A DNA stretch of 64,000 nt from Epinephelus fuscoguttatus (GCF_011397635.1 NC_064753.1:36294322-36358321); one strand, 5' to 3'. Shown: positions 49,334-61,496, counted from the first letter of the stretch. Made by a program: numbers and translations. The notes: generated by a model from the letters alone, not told the origin.

Positions 49334-52300
49334 ATGGCCGCCTTGAAGGAGAAGAGGACTTGTGGGCAACGATGTGAGGACTTCGGGCATTTTGTCTGGA
49401 ACTCAGACAATGGGACGTTAATGGGGAGAACACCAGAGAAATGGGGTAATTATAACTTCATTAACATCTCTTTTGCAACATCAAATAAACACTGGAAATA
49501 TACAATGAGATGCAGAAACACCTTTGATAAAACGATACAGTGGTTAAGTATTAAATAGGAGAGAGGAAGTGTTATTTGAGGCTGCTTTTGTTGCACTATA
49601 AATAAATATCCTGGTAAGTGTTGTTCATTTACTGCTGGTGAGCATCTACATCAAGGCAGAGATACTCATGTGCAAGACAAAATATATCACTGTAGGGCAC
49701 GAAGGAGGTTTGCACACTGTTAGACTCCAAATTTAAGTTTATATTTTTCTTTGAGGCATTTTCCTCTTTTTATAAGGCATATTTAGATCTGCTAGAAGCC
49801 TGAAGAAGATGTTGAACATCAAAATGTTGCCTTGAAAAAAGAGGAAAAATCCTATAAGAAAAAAATATAAATTTTTCATTTGGAGCCCAACAGTGTGCAG
49901 ACCTCCTTTGTGCCTAATGACACTTTAAACACAAGACGGACCTTCAAGTTGAATTAATACGTGAGACACTGTCAACAAAAATAAAATATTGTGAACTTTG
50001 ATTACATTAGTTCAAGTTCTTCAAGTGTCAATGAAATTATTAGATTTCAGGATCCTTCCAACAAATATGTATTAAAAAAATCATGTCAATAAAATCTAAT
50101 TAGAATCTAAGAAATGAAACAATGCAGAAGCTTAGATGTAGAAATAAAATATGATATAATAAAATAGAATATAATAACGCTGTGTTAAAATGTGTTCATA
50201 TTATTTGTCCATCTTGAACAACTGAAACAAACTGGAACAAATATTCAACACATGCCAAATATTTTAACTGGAGAACTGCAGATATTTGCTCAAATGAAAG
50301 TTAAAGTAGAGATTCAGATGCTCTTATGCACATCTAAAGAGCTATGGGTTTCAGTATTTATTTCTTCTGTCCACTCCATCCCTGAAGAGTTTAGATAAGC
50401 TCATTAGACGCTAATGTTCAACAGTCTTCAGCTAAATAAAGTGGGTATTTCCGAAGTTACAATCTTTTTTAGTACAAAATACCCGAGACGGACAGATTGT
50501 TCTCTTATACTGGAGTCACATTAGGAGGGCATATCTTTATGGCCAGAATAAGAATTACAGCAACCTGTAACTCTTTCCATCTACCAGCATGCAGCTTATT
50601 GCTTTCAAAATATTACCCATATAAAAGTATATAGGAATATGTAAGAAGTATTCATGCAGCAGAATGGCCTCTGTCAGTGTTAAATGATAATACATCATAT
50701 TAGTGGATTATCATTTAAAGCCTTAAAGTGTAATTTTGATGTTGCAGCTGGTGGAGGTATTTTGAACTACTTTTTTTAATGTTGGTAGATATGTTGTTAA
50801 TCTATAATGGTGCTTTGAATCTTCATATGTTTTTGTGTATAAAATCTAAACCTGAAAAGTAACTTTTAAGTATAACTGGAAAATAGATGTAGTGAATACA
50901 CTTAGTCAAGCTCGTAGGTTTCATTCCAACATTGGGAGGAACACACATGAAACAGGGGTTTTCAGGGTCCGCCATAAAATTCTGAACATTAAACACTTAA
51001 TTTTCTGCATTATGGTGATTTTTTATAGACTAATTTGTGCCTTTTCTGTATCAATTGTGTAAATGTAATTCATTTTGTCAAAATAAATAAAAGTCCAACA
51101 TGTACACATGTTCTTAATATTGACGGGGGGCATTGTGGTATATCTCATATCAGTGGTTCCTAACTGGTGGGTCACAGTCCAAAAGTGGGTCGTGGGTCCA
51201 TTTTGAATGGACCCCAGGTGACTCGAGAATGTGTTGTTTGTAAAAAACACACTTTATTTTGAAGTACAGTGAATTTCTGGCACAGAGCTTTTATTTTGAA
51301 GTACCGTTTCCTGCTGTAGTGAGTGAATAACTAGTCTGGGGCTGTTTAGTGGCCGTTTTGGTAAGGAACCAGAACGAGGGTGAGAGAGACAGGATCCGGA
51401 ATTCGATGGATGCGCCTTTCCGTCAAAATAAAAGCACCAAGCTAATAAAAATGCGGTGAAACTTTTTAATTTAAAGAATATAATTTACAAGAAAAGCCCC
51501 AAGCCATTAAGTTAATCTTTTTCTTTTATTGTAAATTGATGGTGCGCCAGAATTTAAAGTTTTACTTTGATGAACACTTTTACTTTGGTGAATTTGGTGA
51601 ATTCCAGATCAGCTCTCTAGACCGGAACCAGAATCCAGACAAAATTCAGAGTGAATGGAAACCAGGCTCTTCCCCGTACGTGAAGAGCCTGGTGACGCGA
51701 GGCTAGTGAATAACAGACAGATACTTAACAGAGACAGCAAACTAAGTCGACGACAAGTGTGACGCTGAATATATTAAACTGTGCTGACCTTGAACTAATG
51801 ACTAAGGAGAAATCTGAACCCTGTGGCTGGACCAGTTGGGAACCACTGGTTTATAAGATCCTGATATATTTTGTGTGTAGAATATAAACCTACAAAGTAA
51901 CGTGTCAGTATAACTGAAAAACAAAACTAGTAAATGTACTTAGTTACATCCCACCACTGCATATAGACATGTGAAATCTGACCTTGACCTTTTGACCCAA
52001 GAGTCATTTTGAAATTACTTTACCAAATGATGCACCACATATATGCAGCTCTGTATGTGATACAATAAAACACAACCACAGGCCTACAAAGTGTAGTTGT
52101 ACTGTTCTGTGTGACATTTTCTGTCCTTTAATATCACCACAGTGAGTGTGTATGTCTGCAGCGTGTGGACAGAGGGCGATAAGCCTGCTGCTGTGATAAG
52201 CTTATTTTTTTGTCAGAGTCCTTCCCCCTCTTTGTTTGATCTTACAATCAGATTAAATTGAGCTCATATCGACAGAGGACACCTTGACCTCTGCGAATGT

Positions 52301-55300
52301 AGACACACACCTTTGTGACCACGCTTAAAGCCCTTCTCTGTGTCATGTGTGCTTTCACATTAAGCCGGTGTATACTGTAAATACATTAAGGATTTCACTT
52401 TACTGCACATATGCTGCCACTAACATGTGACCCTGCCTGTACCCTTTCTCCTTCACAGTGTACATCAGTCTGTATTACGTGGCCTTCTACATTGTGATGA
52501 CGGCCCTCTTCAGTCTGGCCATCTGGACGCTCATGTACACCTTGAGTCCGTACGCGCCGGACTATCAAGACCGGTTAAAATCTCCGGGTAACACACAACA
52601 ACACAAGATAAGACAATGGCGGCTTAAAGGGAGAGTTCACTCAAAAAAACAAAAATACATGTTTTTACTCTCACCTATAGTGCTGTTTATCAGTGTAGAT
52701 TGTTTTGGTGTGAGTTGTCGAGTGCTAGAGATAAAGACTTCACTCGGCTTGTGGTGCATAATAGTGATGGGAAAAAATGAACTAACAAATCTCGTTAAAT
52801 GACACCTTTTAGTGTCCAGTATGTTCCAAGTCAGCCTTTGTTCATGAATCCCCAACTTTTCCCACATGCCCACTCACAGTTATTGTAGGGTGCTGCTCAT
52901 GCTGCCAGCTACAGTGAGTTAACGAGGAGCAATTGAATAGGACTCGAGTCCAGACAGCCTGGCAGCTGCACTCACTGAACAAGATCGAAGGAACTGTTCT
53001 CGCTAAGTAGGACGTCTGTTGCTTGTCTGGGAATAACTTTAAGTTGATACAGTCAGATCACATCTCTGTAAAATCTGCTGGGCTTACATGGCCTTCCTAC
53101 AAGAAAGGGTGGGCTTGTTACATACAGCTTTGCGAAAATTTACCACCTGATGAAGAAAACTTTAACTATATTCCATGAATAGCTTCAGAGCTTACCACTT
53201 TAACTACAATGGCCTGCCGTCAAAAATGCACTTCTTTTCCTGCTGCTAATTTGTTGTTATGCAGGAACAAAGTGCAGCAACCGTGCTGAATCAATGAGGG
53301 ACCATTGATTAAATCTGACTTGAGCTGAGACCTGCACCAGCCAAGGCCAATGGTGCATTCAAGTGCTCCTTGGATGGTAGTTGTAGTTGATGAAACAACA
53401 TGGACGCCACAAAGAAAACGTGTTGTATTTTCTTGCTCATAGCATTTAAACAACATGTTAATAAGATACTGACATATTTTGCAGGAAGTATCAGAGTTTT
53501 AAAAAAAACTTGAAGGAACCAAAACTGTGAAAAGCATCTGTCCACCCATCACTACAGCTCAAAGCTCCAAGAAAACACATTTACAGGTGCATCACGTGAC
53601 AGTATAAGATGTGGACATTAATGGTGTCCTCCACAGCTAAGCTGTATAGCTCAGTGGTGCTACATGAGCTAGCAGTAGATGCATGTTTCCTTCTGCGTGG
53701 GTGTCTGTTAGAGGGTGTAGTTTCGTAGAAAGAAAATAGTTCCTAGATGAACTGCTCACAACAAAGTCGGTGGATTTTCTTGAGTAACTGGGTCATTATT
53801 TCTCTAAAGAGATGTTTCTGTTGAGTTTTTCAAATGTGTATTTTGGTGCTTTGTGCACCACACACCAAATGCCATCTAGTTCCATTATATTGGAGAGAAG
53901 TCAGACATCTCTACAGCTGATATCTCCAACACTAAAACAGTCTAGACTGGTGAGAGGAAAGATATGTATTTTTTGATTTTAGGGCAAACTGTCCCTTTAA
54001 ATTAAACCTCAGTTAACCAGCTTTCTGTTTGCTTGTCTGTTCAGGGGTAATGGTATGGCCGGACACGTATGGGGAGGAGATTGTCGAAATCATCTACAAC
54101 ACATCAGACAAGGCCAGCTGGATGAAGATGACCAACATCCTTAATGAGTTCCTGAAGCGTTAGTATTCACTCACTTGACCCTGCAGGACCTTCATGTCTC
54201 ACAAATATCAAGGCACCTGAATGTTTCTGTCTGTCTCTGTCCATCAGCCTACAACGACACCAAACAGCTTGAATGTAACAACTACAACTGCACTAAAGGA
54301 AAGTACTTCTTCCAGAACACCTACTCCGCCCCTCACCACACCAAGTGGGCATGTCCCTTCACGCAAAGCATGCTGGGACCCTGCTCAGGATTTGAGGACC
54401 CAACCTTTGGCTACAACTGCACCATGCCTTGTGTCGTCATCAAGATGAACAGGGTACGTTTCATTCATAAATATATCCGTCAGAGTGCTTTAAAAAAAAA
54501 AAATGGATCTTGCAGTAATTAAAAAAATAAATCACATTAAATGACCATGACTAAAGGCAGATCTGTTTTGTCTCCGCAGATCATCAACTTTCTGCCCACG
54601 AATCACACCAGCACACCCCCATATATCAACTGCACCATACTGGTGAGCAACATCTGTATACACTGTAACTGCATGCATCATTGAGTTTAAAGTTTTACAT
54701 TTTATTTTCAGAGTTACTCCAGTGAATTATTATTACACTTCCATAAAGTTTGAGGGCTTCCCGAGAGTAAAATTAAAGATCATAATCGATCATGAGAGCC
54801 AAATATATACTGACTTTTAGTTACAGTATGGGCTGAGCTCCAAAACAGTGGATCCTACATTTCCCATAACGCAGCTCTCTTTCAAACTCAACAACCCCAC
54901 TTTGTAACACAGACTTTCTGGCATAAATTTGTTGTCTCTGTACCGAGGGTTATTTTCTCTGACTTGACAAAGCTCCTCCTGAGTCACACGAGAAAAATAT
55001 AACTTGTTTTCTCTCTTGTGATGAGCTAACTGATCTTTATTTAGTAAAATTGGTGGAGTGCTTCTTAAAATCTGATGAAATTCTGTGTTTGTGTGGGTTT
55101 TTTAGGAAGGATATGACAATGTGGCCAAAATGGAGTATTTCCCTGACAGGGGAATTATGGATCTCTCTTACTTCCCTTACTACGGAAGGCTGGCACAGGT
55201 GAGCAAGAATTAAGATGTGTTTCTGTCGTTAAAAATGTAATCTGTGGACGTTTGGCTGGATCACCAACCGGGCAATGGTCCTACACTAACTGTGTGCCAG

Positions 55301-56626
55301 ACTTGCTTTCAATTATTTATTTTTATCTTCTAGTGATTTAACTATTTATCTTATCTCGGAAAGAAAAAAAAGGAGCTTTGTTATCTTGTGAAAACGAGAT
55401 AATCAACTTGTTATCATGACAAAACAAAAGATTGTTTTATGTAGTTATCTCATGAAAATGCTCCAGTTGTCCGGATGCCTTTTATGCATGCTGGCATGGA
55501 GCTCCTGATCTCTGCTAAAACACTATAAGTAGCCTAATAAGAGGAACCAACCTCTTTTTTGTAATTATCTCATTATCTCAAGTCAGCAAAGCTCATTTTC
55601 TTGAGATAAGAAAATAATTAACTCATTATCTCCAGATAACAAATCTTATTTTCACAAAATAATGAAATAATGAGCTCTTGATGTAACAAAGTTTGTTTTC
55701 TTGAGATAACTAAATAATTAACTTGTGACACTGAGATAGTGGGGGAAAAAAATCAATCAGAATCACGGCTTCTCTGAACCTCCATGAACATGTGGTCAGC
55801 AGAGCCCAGTAGCTCAGTTGGACATTTTGGAAACGTACTTATTCAATTTCTTGCAAATCAAAACAGTGGCACGTATCTAAAGTATGTATTACGATAAGTA
55901 TGTATTCACAACCAACAGGTGGTTAGCTTAGCTTAGCGCAAAGACTGGAAACAGGGGGAAACAGCTAGCCTGGCTTTGTTCAGAGGTCGGGGTCAAAATG
56001 ACAATTTGCAGTGACTTCCTATTGTCTCTACTGGCTGCTGTGCAACCTCATTGTGACATCAAGACCTGACACTTGACTCCCCATAAAACTACAAACTGAC
56101 ATTGTCACACTTTTGTACAGATTAAACAAACGTGCTGTAATATGTTAATTTGTGAGATTTAAAAGCTTGGATAGAAAAATTTTGTTGCCTTTGCACAGAG
56201 CCAGCCTATCTGTTTCCACCTGTTTGCAGTCTTTATGCTAAACTAAGCTAAGCTAAGCTAAGCTAAGCTAATCAGATTCTAGGAGCATTTGGTTGTATCA
56301 ATCTTCTTATCTAACTCTTGGCAAGAAAGTGAATAAACGTATTTCCCAAAATGTCAAACTGATTTTAAGTTGTATCAACATGTCCTAGAAAAATAAAATT
56401 TAAAGAACAAAAGTCAAACTTATCATCAACCAACTGTCTGCATCGCCTTCTTCCTCCTTTTCCTCAGCCCACTTACGTCAACCCGTTGGTGGCTGTTCGG
56501 TTCAACCTGGTTGGAGAGAAGACAGCCAAGATCCAGTGCAGAGCGGTCTCCGAGAAGATCAGCTACCAAAACCCCTACGACCCCTATGAGGGGAAAGTCA
56601 CCTTCCTCCTCAAAGCAGTGAAATGA
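49334..56626 (+). CDS. atp4b: Gastric H+/K+-ATPase beta subunit (complete)
   Basis: Seven exons: 49334-49445, 52459-52587, 54045-54158, 54248-54453, 54580-54642, 55106-55198 and 56468-56626 (stop included). All junctions are GT-AG and in phase; 876 nt encode 291 residues, the same length as human ATP4B. The cytoplasmic start [20 protein letters not shown] and the single helix [20 protein letters not shown] (from residue 38) are followed by [15 protein letters not shown]. The ectodomain has six N-glycosylation sequons (NTS, NDT, three NCT, NHT), paired cysteines, [20 protein letters not shown], and the ending [16 protein letters not shown]. The beta subunit folds, traffics and stabilises the pump's catalytic alpha subunit in acid-secreting gland cells. 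Na+/K+-ATPase beta paralogues are less likely given the N-terminus and synteny. No disabling change is visible. Confidence 0.94.
49691..49923. repeat. Fold-back element with about 75-bp arms
   Basis: The left arm ('gggcacgaaggaggtttgca', 'cactgttagactccaaattt') and the right arm, reverse-complemented ('ggcacaaaggaggtctgcac', 'actgttgggctccaaatgaa'), are inverted copies. The centre reads CTGAAGAAGATGTTGAACAT then CAAAATG (49800-49826). This is a hammerhead-like core with a stem, but with AAAA in place of GAAA. It lies in atp4b intron 1. Confidence 0.6.
51151..51848. mobile_element. hAT-like MITE, opposite orientation to 11116-11441, with an insertion
   Basis: The termini CAGTGGTTCCTAACTGGTGG and, reverse-complemented, CAGTGGTTCCCAACTGGTCC are inverted repeats matching the element at 11116-11441. 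Internal phrases ('acacactttattttgaagta', 'cttgaactaatgactaagga') also match in reverse. It is split by the insert at 51332-51704. Confidence 0.65.
51332..51704. mobile_element. 373-bp insertion flanked by a 10-bp direct repeat
   Basis: AGTGAATAAC lies at 51322-51331 and again at 51705-51714, directly bounding the insert. The insert contains 'ggaaaccaggctcttccccg' and 'gtgaagagcctggtgacgcg' near its right end (a small hairpin, CAGGCTCTTC/GAAGAGCCTG). A 9-10-bp duplication would fit Mutator-like elements, but clear long inverted termini were not seen. Confidence 0.55.
52628..53996. mobile_element. 1.37-kb TTAA-flanked non-autonomous element in atp4b intron 2
   Basis: TTAA lies on both sides (52624-52627 and 53997-54000). 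The termini AGGGAGAGTTCACTC and, reverse-complemented, AGGGACAGTTTGCCC are inverted repeats; subterminal phrases ('aaaatacatgtttttactct', 'aaagatatgtattttttgat') also pair. It resembles a family common in fish genomes. No transposase is present. The element ends 45 bases before exon 3. Confidence 0.65.
55816..56362. repeat. Copy of the 7231-8536 outer repeat family with an AGCTA microrepeat
   Basis: It opens 'gttggacattttggaaacgt' and closes 'gtatttcccaaaatgtcaaa'. The middle has 'ttagcttagcgcaaagactg', 'ggaaacagctagcctggctt' and about five tandem AGCTA units at 56242-56271. It lies in the last atp4b intron, about 100 bp before exon 7. Confidence 0.6.
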
Positions 56627-56740
56627 GAAGCAGAGGAGAGGATGTCCTGTGTGGAGCTTTTATAAACCTGATTTGTCAAACTTTGAGTGATTCATGAACC
56701 TTTTTGTCAAATAAGTTTCAGATTTTACCATGACATGAAA

Positions 56741-56746
56741 AATAAA
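56741..56746 (+). promoter_or_regulatory. atp4b: atp4b polyadenylation signal
   Basis: A canonical AATAAA lies 115 bases after the atp4b stop, giving a short 3' UTR. Confidence 0.75.
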
Positions 56747-56919
56747 ATCTTTAAATCTATGTATAGTTATGTAATGTGTGTGTATTATGTGTGAATTTTC
56801 CTGCTGATCCAAGAGCGTTTTTAAAGAGTTTATTTATCCTTTAATTTATGAAGTATGAAAAATGCTAATCTGAAAAGTAATTAAAGCTGTCAGACAAATG
56901 TAGTGGAGTAAAAATATTT

Positions 56920-57110
56920 CTTATATGCCTCCAAAATGTGATGGAGTGGAAGTATAAAGTAATACCCAAGTAAAGGACAAGTACTTTTTGGGCAGTATTT
57001 GAGTAAATGTAGTGTTAAGTTTACATCAACAAAAGCAGAACTATTAGTTATGGGGTTGTTGCATAAGCAGTGTACCTGTTACATCAGTATATTCAAGTAC
57101 AGTTACTGTC
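56920..57110. repeat. Dispersed repeat of the 24590 family
   Basis: The text 'gatggagtggaagtataaag' with 'caagtaaaggacaagtactt' and 'tttgagtaaatgtagtgtta' belongs to the same common teleost repeat. It lies 3' of atp4b. Confidence 0.5.
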
Positions 57111-57197
57111 TACAGTAGCGCCGCTAATAGGATGATGATGAGGTTTCTTATAAATCTGCTGACCGCAGAGTCTGTGGGTTATCAGCTTACAAAGCGT

Positions 57198-57212
57198 ACA
57201 CACACACGCACA

Positions 57213-57252
<40 letters not shown>
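57198..57252. repeat. (CA)n microsatellite
   Basis: CA repeat with a few interruptions (CACGCA, CAAACA), then about 20 uninterrupted units. Confidence 0.9.
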
Positions 57253-57254
<2 letters not shown>

Positions 57255-57639
57255 CAGCTTCTCTTTCTAGGCTTCAGTGCAGACGGTATGAAAAAGAAAG
57301 ATAAATTCAAATTCCTGCAAAAGCTTTACGATACTTTCATCAGACAGTACATGTGTTCAGTAACAGGAGCATGTGTAGAGAAGTGGTAAACGTGATGGTC
57401 TTTAGATAATTACATGAAAACGTTAATCAGAAAAAGAAAAGTCACTCTTGGTTGGACAATTCATGTCCAAACTGGAACCATATCTTTTACAAAGGTGTTA
57501 AATGGATGCATTTGGAGAGCGTTTACATTTTATTGTCTTTGAGAAGGTGCAATTTTGTTTAAAATGCTGCAACATATACTGTTAAAATCAGAAACTACGT
57601 CCGCAACAGACAGCTGGAGGGAAATTACAGTGAGTGACG

Positions 57640-58325
57640 CAAACAAGAAATGCCTGGCAGGACTGAGTGGCTGATGTTAACGACCCCGTTACTCAAGATG
57701 ATCCACAGACCTTGTTGTGAGCAGTTTCATGCAAGAACTATTTTCTTTCTATTGAACTACAGTTGCCAACCATATCACTACGCAGAGGGAAGTGTGCATC
57801 TACTGCTAGCTGCTAGCTCACCTAGCACCACTGAGCTAGCTAATGTTACAGCCATTGTTGACATCTCATGCTGTTACGAGCACGAGCCCGATTCAAGAGT
57901 AGATGCACACTTCCTTCTGTGTGGTGATACAGTTGACGACTGAACCTGCTCACAACAAGGTCTGTGGATTTTCTTAAGTAACCAGGTCGTGATTTCTGGA
58001 AAGAGACATTGCTGTTGCTCAAGTTTTATTAATGGGTTTTTGTTTTTTTTTAATGATTTTTTTTGGGCGTTTTTGCCTTTAATTGACAGGACAGCTAAGT
58101 GTGAAGGGGGGAGAGAGAGAGGGAACAACACGCAGCAAAGGGCCAAAGGCTGGAGTCAAACCCGGGCCGCTGCGGCAACAGCCTTGTACATGGGGCACCT
58201 GCTCTATCCACCAAGCCACCAACGCCCCTTATTAATGTATTTCTTGGCAGTTTGAGCACCACAGGCCGAGTGTCATCCTGTTCCATTATATTCAAGAGAA
58301 GGTAGACATCTTGGAGGGAAGTCAA
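57640..58325. mobile_element. Non-autonomous repeat related to the 52628-53996 right half, split by a SINE
   Basis: Shared phrases with 53640-53940 include 'gctagctcacctagcaccac', 'gatgcacacttccttctgtg', 'tctgtggattttcttaagta' and 'atcctgttccattatattca'. It contains an internal palindrome (GTGTGCATCTAC and GTAGATGCACAC). Its outer ends are not clear. The SINE at 58035-58228 is inserted in it. Confidence 0.5.
58035..58228 (-). mobile_element. tRNA-derived SINE with target duplication
   Basis: On the minus strand it begins GGGGCGTTGGTGGCTTGGTG, continues GATAGAGCAGG (box A), then has GGGTTTGACTCC (box B), 'ggccctttgctgcgtgttgt', a CT-rich stretch and an A-rich tail. TTATTAATG occurs on both sides (58026-58034 and 58229-58237), a 9-bp target duplication. 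It shares the middle module with the SINE at 27890-28030. Confidence 0.85.
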
Positions 58326-58339
58326 GGAATTCCATTGAG

Positions 58340-60549
58340 CTCAGTGACATGCCCGATACACACACCACCTCAAGATCAATCGATAAGATAACTCTTCTTG
58401 CTGACTAACTGGACAAAGTTAAAAGCTTAAGGGTAATACAATCTAGGATGGGAGGAGATAAGCATGTTAAAATCATGATTAAAAAAACTATACCGTTTGC
58501 ACAATAAAAGAGAAAAGTTCAGAAAAGTTGAATAAAATCAGAATTCAGTGCAGGAGGTCTATAAATCAAAACACATAAAATACAGCTCTAGTTATGAATT
58601 AAAAAGCTTTGAATCTTAAAAGTGAAGACATTGCTGAGAAATGTATTTTTCAGAGGGTATAAAACACCTTTTTTTTTTTTTAAGTAGTATTAGTTCTAAT
58701 TTCTAGTAGTAGTAATTTTTCAAGTTTCCCAGAGAAAGTATTGCGTTCTAAGATCAAAGTAAATCCACACTAACACCAAGAAAATGTTTCTTTGTCATCT
58801 TGTTTTTAATAAATAAATGAATTACCTAAATAGTTTGAAAATACATGAAACATTTTGATAAAAAAAATTCCCTTCGAAACAGTCATGGCCAACAACACAA
58901 GTATGTAAACTACACAAACAAAGACACAAACTGCTGGAAAATGTTAGACATAAAACACAATCTAACATGTATGTAGCTCTTACACACATACACTTTCACA
59001 TTGCACATTATGTAAGATAAGACGAGGACGTTCACATCACAAGATGCCACAGAGGTGCTCGCTTTTAGTGCAGAGCAGTGTTGAGCAGGCACGTTAAGTT
59101 TGACATTCAATGGTAACTAGTGCAGGATTTTCCTTTAAATGTAACATCAGTGTTCTTGTGAGCCGCTATCTAATAATTCATTATCTCCATTTCTTAGTGT
59201 TGACTACTGTGTGTTATATCAGAGTTTACAGGAGTTTGAAAAGAGTTTGAAAAAAAAAAGGAATGAATAAAGACGGTTAGTCTTTGTAAAAGGAATGGTT
59301 GTAATTTTTAGGTAACGCTTAGTGTCCTCACAGCTAAATTCACAGTAGCACAATGATTACAGTAAACTACAAGTACCATTGATTAAATACAGCAGGTCTG
59401 CACTTCAGTAAGGATTTAGATCTGACATTTGCAATAACCTAAAACCTAAACATTTTACTCATACATGAAAAAAGAGACACAGTATGAAGTTAAACCTTCA
59501 GATATGGTCCCGTGATTGTTACAAGGAATTAGAAGAACTTAACATTGAAAGTGCAACAACTGATGAAAATAAAAAGGAGAGGAATTCAGTTGACTTTAAC
59601 CGGAAAACAAAATTATTATTCTGTTTTTCTGCATAATGCATGAGAAAGTGGATTAAAAGCAGCAGAACTAGAAGGATATCAAGGACGTGTGCTTCTGCAC
59701 TGAACTGTCGAGCAGGTGTGCTTTCAATCACTGATTCTTCACCACCTTTTATGTGTCGATGGTAAATGTCATAAGTTTCTCAGTGCGTGCTGTACTGATA
59801 GAGAAAGCTGCGTTTACCTGCTCATGGAGACACACTGGCAGTGCCTACATGTGCCAGGATGCATTGTGTGAGAGCATAGAAGACGTAGTTGACAAACATA
59901 GTCAATTAATGTCTATCTGCCCTCTTGGCCCTGCTGGACTGGTTTTTCTTTTCCAGTTTATCTTCAGGATCTTGATGAAGGTCTCTAGCCTCTGTGCAAA
60001 TAAGGAGTAAAACTTTCAAGCTTTTACTTTGATTAATAATGCAACAAACACTGCCCATGCTGAAATTTAGTGCAGCAGAATGATTCAGTTTTTGTTGGCA
60101 CTGGAGAGCAACTTGAGCAAAGGCACCACCAGTAAGCGATCAAGTTCTGGAGGGTCATATCCTCTCACATGGCCGCTTCAGCCTCTCTTTACTTAATCTC
60201 TTCCGCCGTATACTCTGGCTTGAATAAATACTGCTGAATAACCGAGTCAGCCAAAACACTGTAAAATGTATCCTCTTCATAACATCCTCTGCACTCATAT
60301 TTTAGGATGCCATTTCCGCTGTTGTAAACGTAGCTAGTGTGCAATACAAGCAAACAAGAAAGTTCTGTTTATGAAGCTAGAAGTCCAAGCTAAAGTAGCC
60401 TGTTGTTCTATCTCACGCAGGTTCTGCTGCTCTTCTCCAATCACAAGCACTCATTCGCCACTGAAATTTATATAAATGTAGACGGCCAATATGACAATTA
60501 TTTACCCACTGAAGAAGAAGTAGTTGGGCTGTGGTGACTAACCTTTAGC
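58340..60549. other. Intergenic stretch between atp4b and tmco3 without recognised features
   Basis: No exon with conserved motifs was found on either strand; in particular no transcription-factor Dp (tfdp1) coding sequence, which lies between these genes in mammals. The sequence is AT-rich with T/A runs near 58670-58690. Confidence 0.5.
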
Positions 60550-60960
60550 CTATCAGGATCAGTGTGCCTGGGTCAATGTTATGTTGCAACAGGGTGTTTA
60601 TTCATCAGGCTCCACCCAATGTACCCATAGAGTCCAGTAGAGAGCAAAGCAAAGGTTACGATTACTCTAATTCTATTAGAAACAGGCAGAGCCCTCTACC
60701 TTGGTGTCCTGTCGCTCCTGTGCTTGTTGACCCCTTGGGTGCAGGATAGCTGACGACGTCCTGGTACTGCCTTATAAACTGCGGGGTCTGCAGGTATTTG
60801 TACAGGCGTGTCCTGATTCTTTGGCTACGTCTCTGCACATTTCAGTGGCTGAATCATGCTCATGGTTGAAGGAGAGTATTACCCACAGAGTCCAGCAGAG
60901 GGCTCCACAATTGCTAACGGAACTAGGGTTACAATATTGTAACCTTCATTCTTCCTTGCT
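60550..60960. repeat. Probable dispersed repeat
   Basis: The phrases 'catagagtccagtagagagc', 'aggcagagccctctaccttg' and 'cagagtccagcagagggctc' recur in near-palindromic fashion. Together with AAGGTTACGATTACTCTAAT and a closing CTAGGGTTACAATATTGTAA, they suggest a non-autonomous element. The family is not assigned. Confidence 0.35.
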
Positions 60961-61496
60961 GCCAACTATGTCACTGTCACGCCAAATGATGGTGCTGGCT
61001 GCAGGAAAAACAACAGATTTTGCTGCTGGGAACTCGGCTTTCACTGTCAAATAAAGACACACTGTGGAATTCACTGCTTCAGTCTACTACATTTACCATC
61101 AACACTGACTGGACATCCACAGAGATTGTGGTGAATTTTCCCTTTAAAGTCACAGATAATGTCGAGCCTTTACAATTGCTGAGTTTTACCAAAAGAGTGA
61201 AGGTGTTCAGCTGCAATTGTTGTTTTTTGTGTGAAATGTGTTTTCAAAGAAGACCTAGTATAAGGTGCCAGTACTTGGATGATCCAGGTTGTATGCCCTT
61301 GACATGGAGAGACAGTGGTGGACTGAGTCTGTCAATCAAGAAGAAGGAGGAGAGGAAGTTTTGGTCCAACAGGCTGCGTCATATCATTGTGTGTGTTAAC
61401 ATGAGTCGCCACAAAAGACTTAACTCCTGCTTCTCGCTGTCGGCTTTGTAAGAGTTACAGTACACTGGGAACCTTTTGGCCCTGAAGCCGGTCCGG

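Noticed and set aside
61020-61451. 143-codon plus-strand frame 3' of tmco3
   Set aside because: Composition is not protein-like, it begins at a non-ATG start, and no homologous motif is visible.
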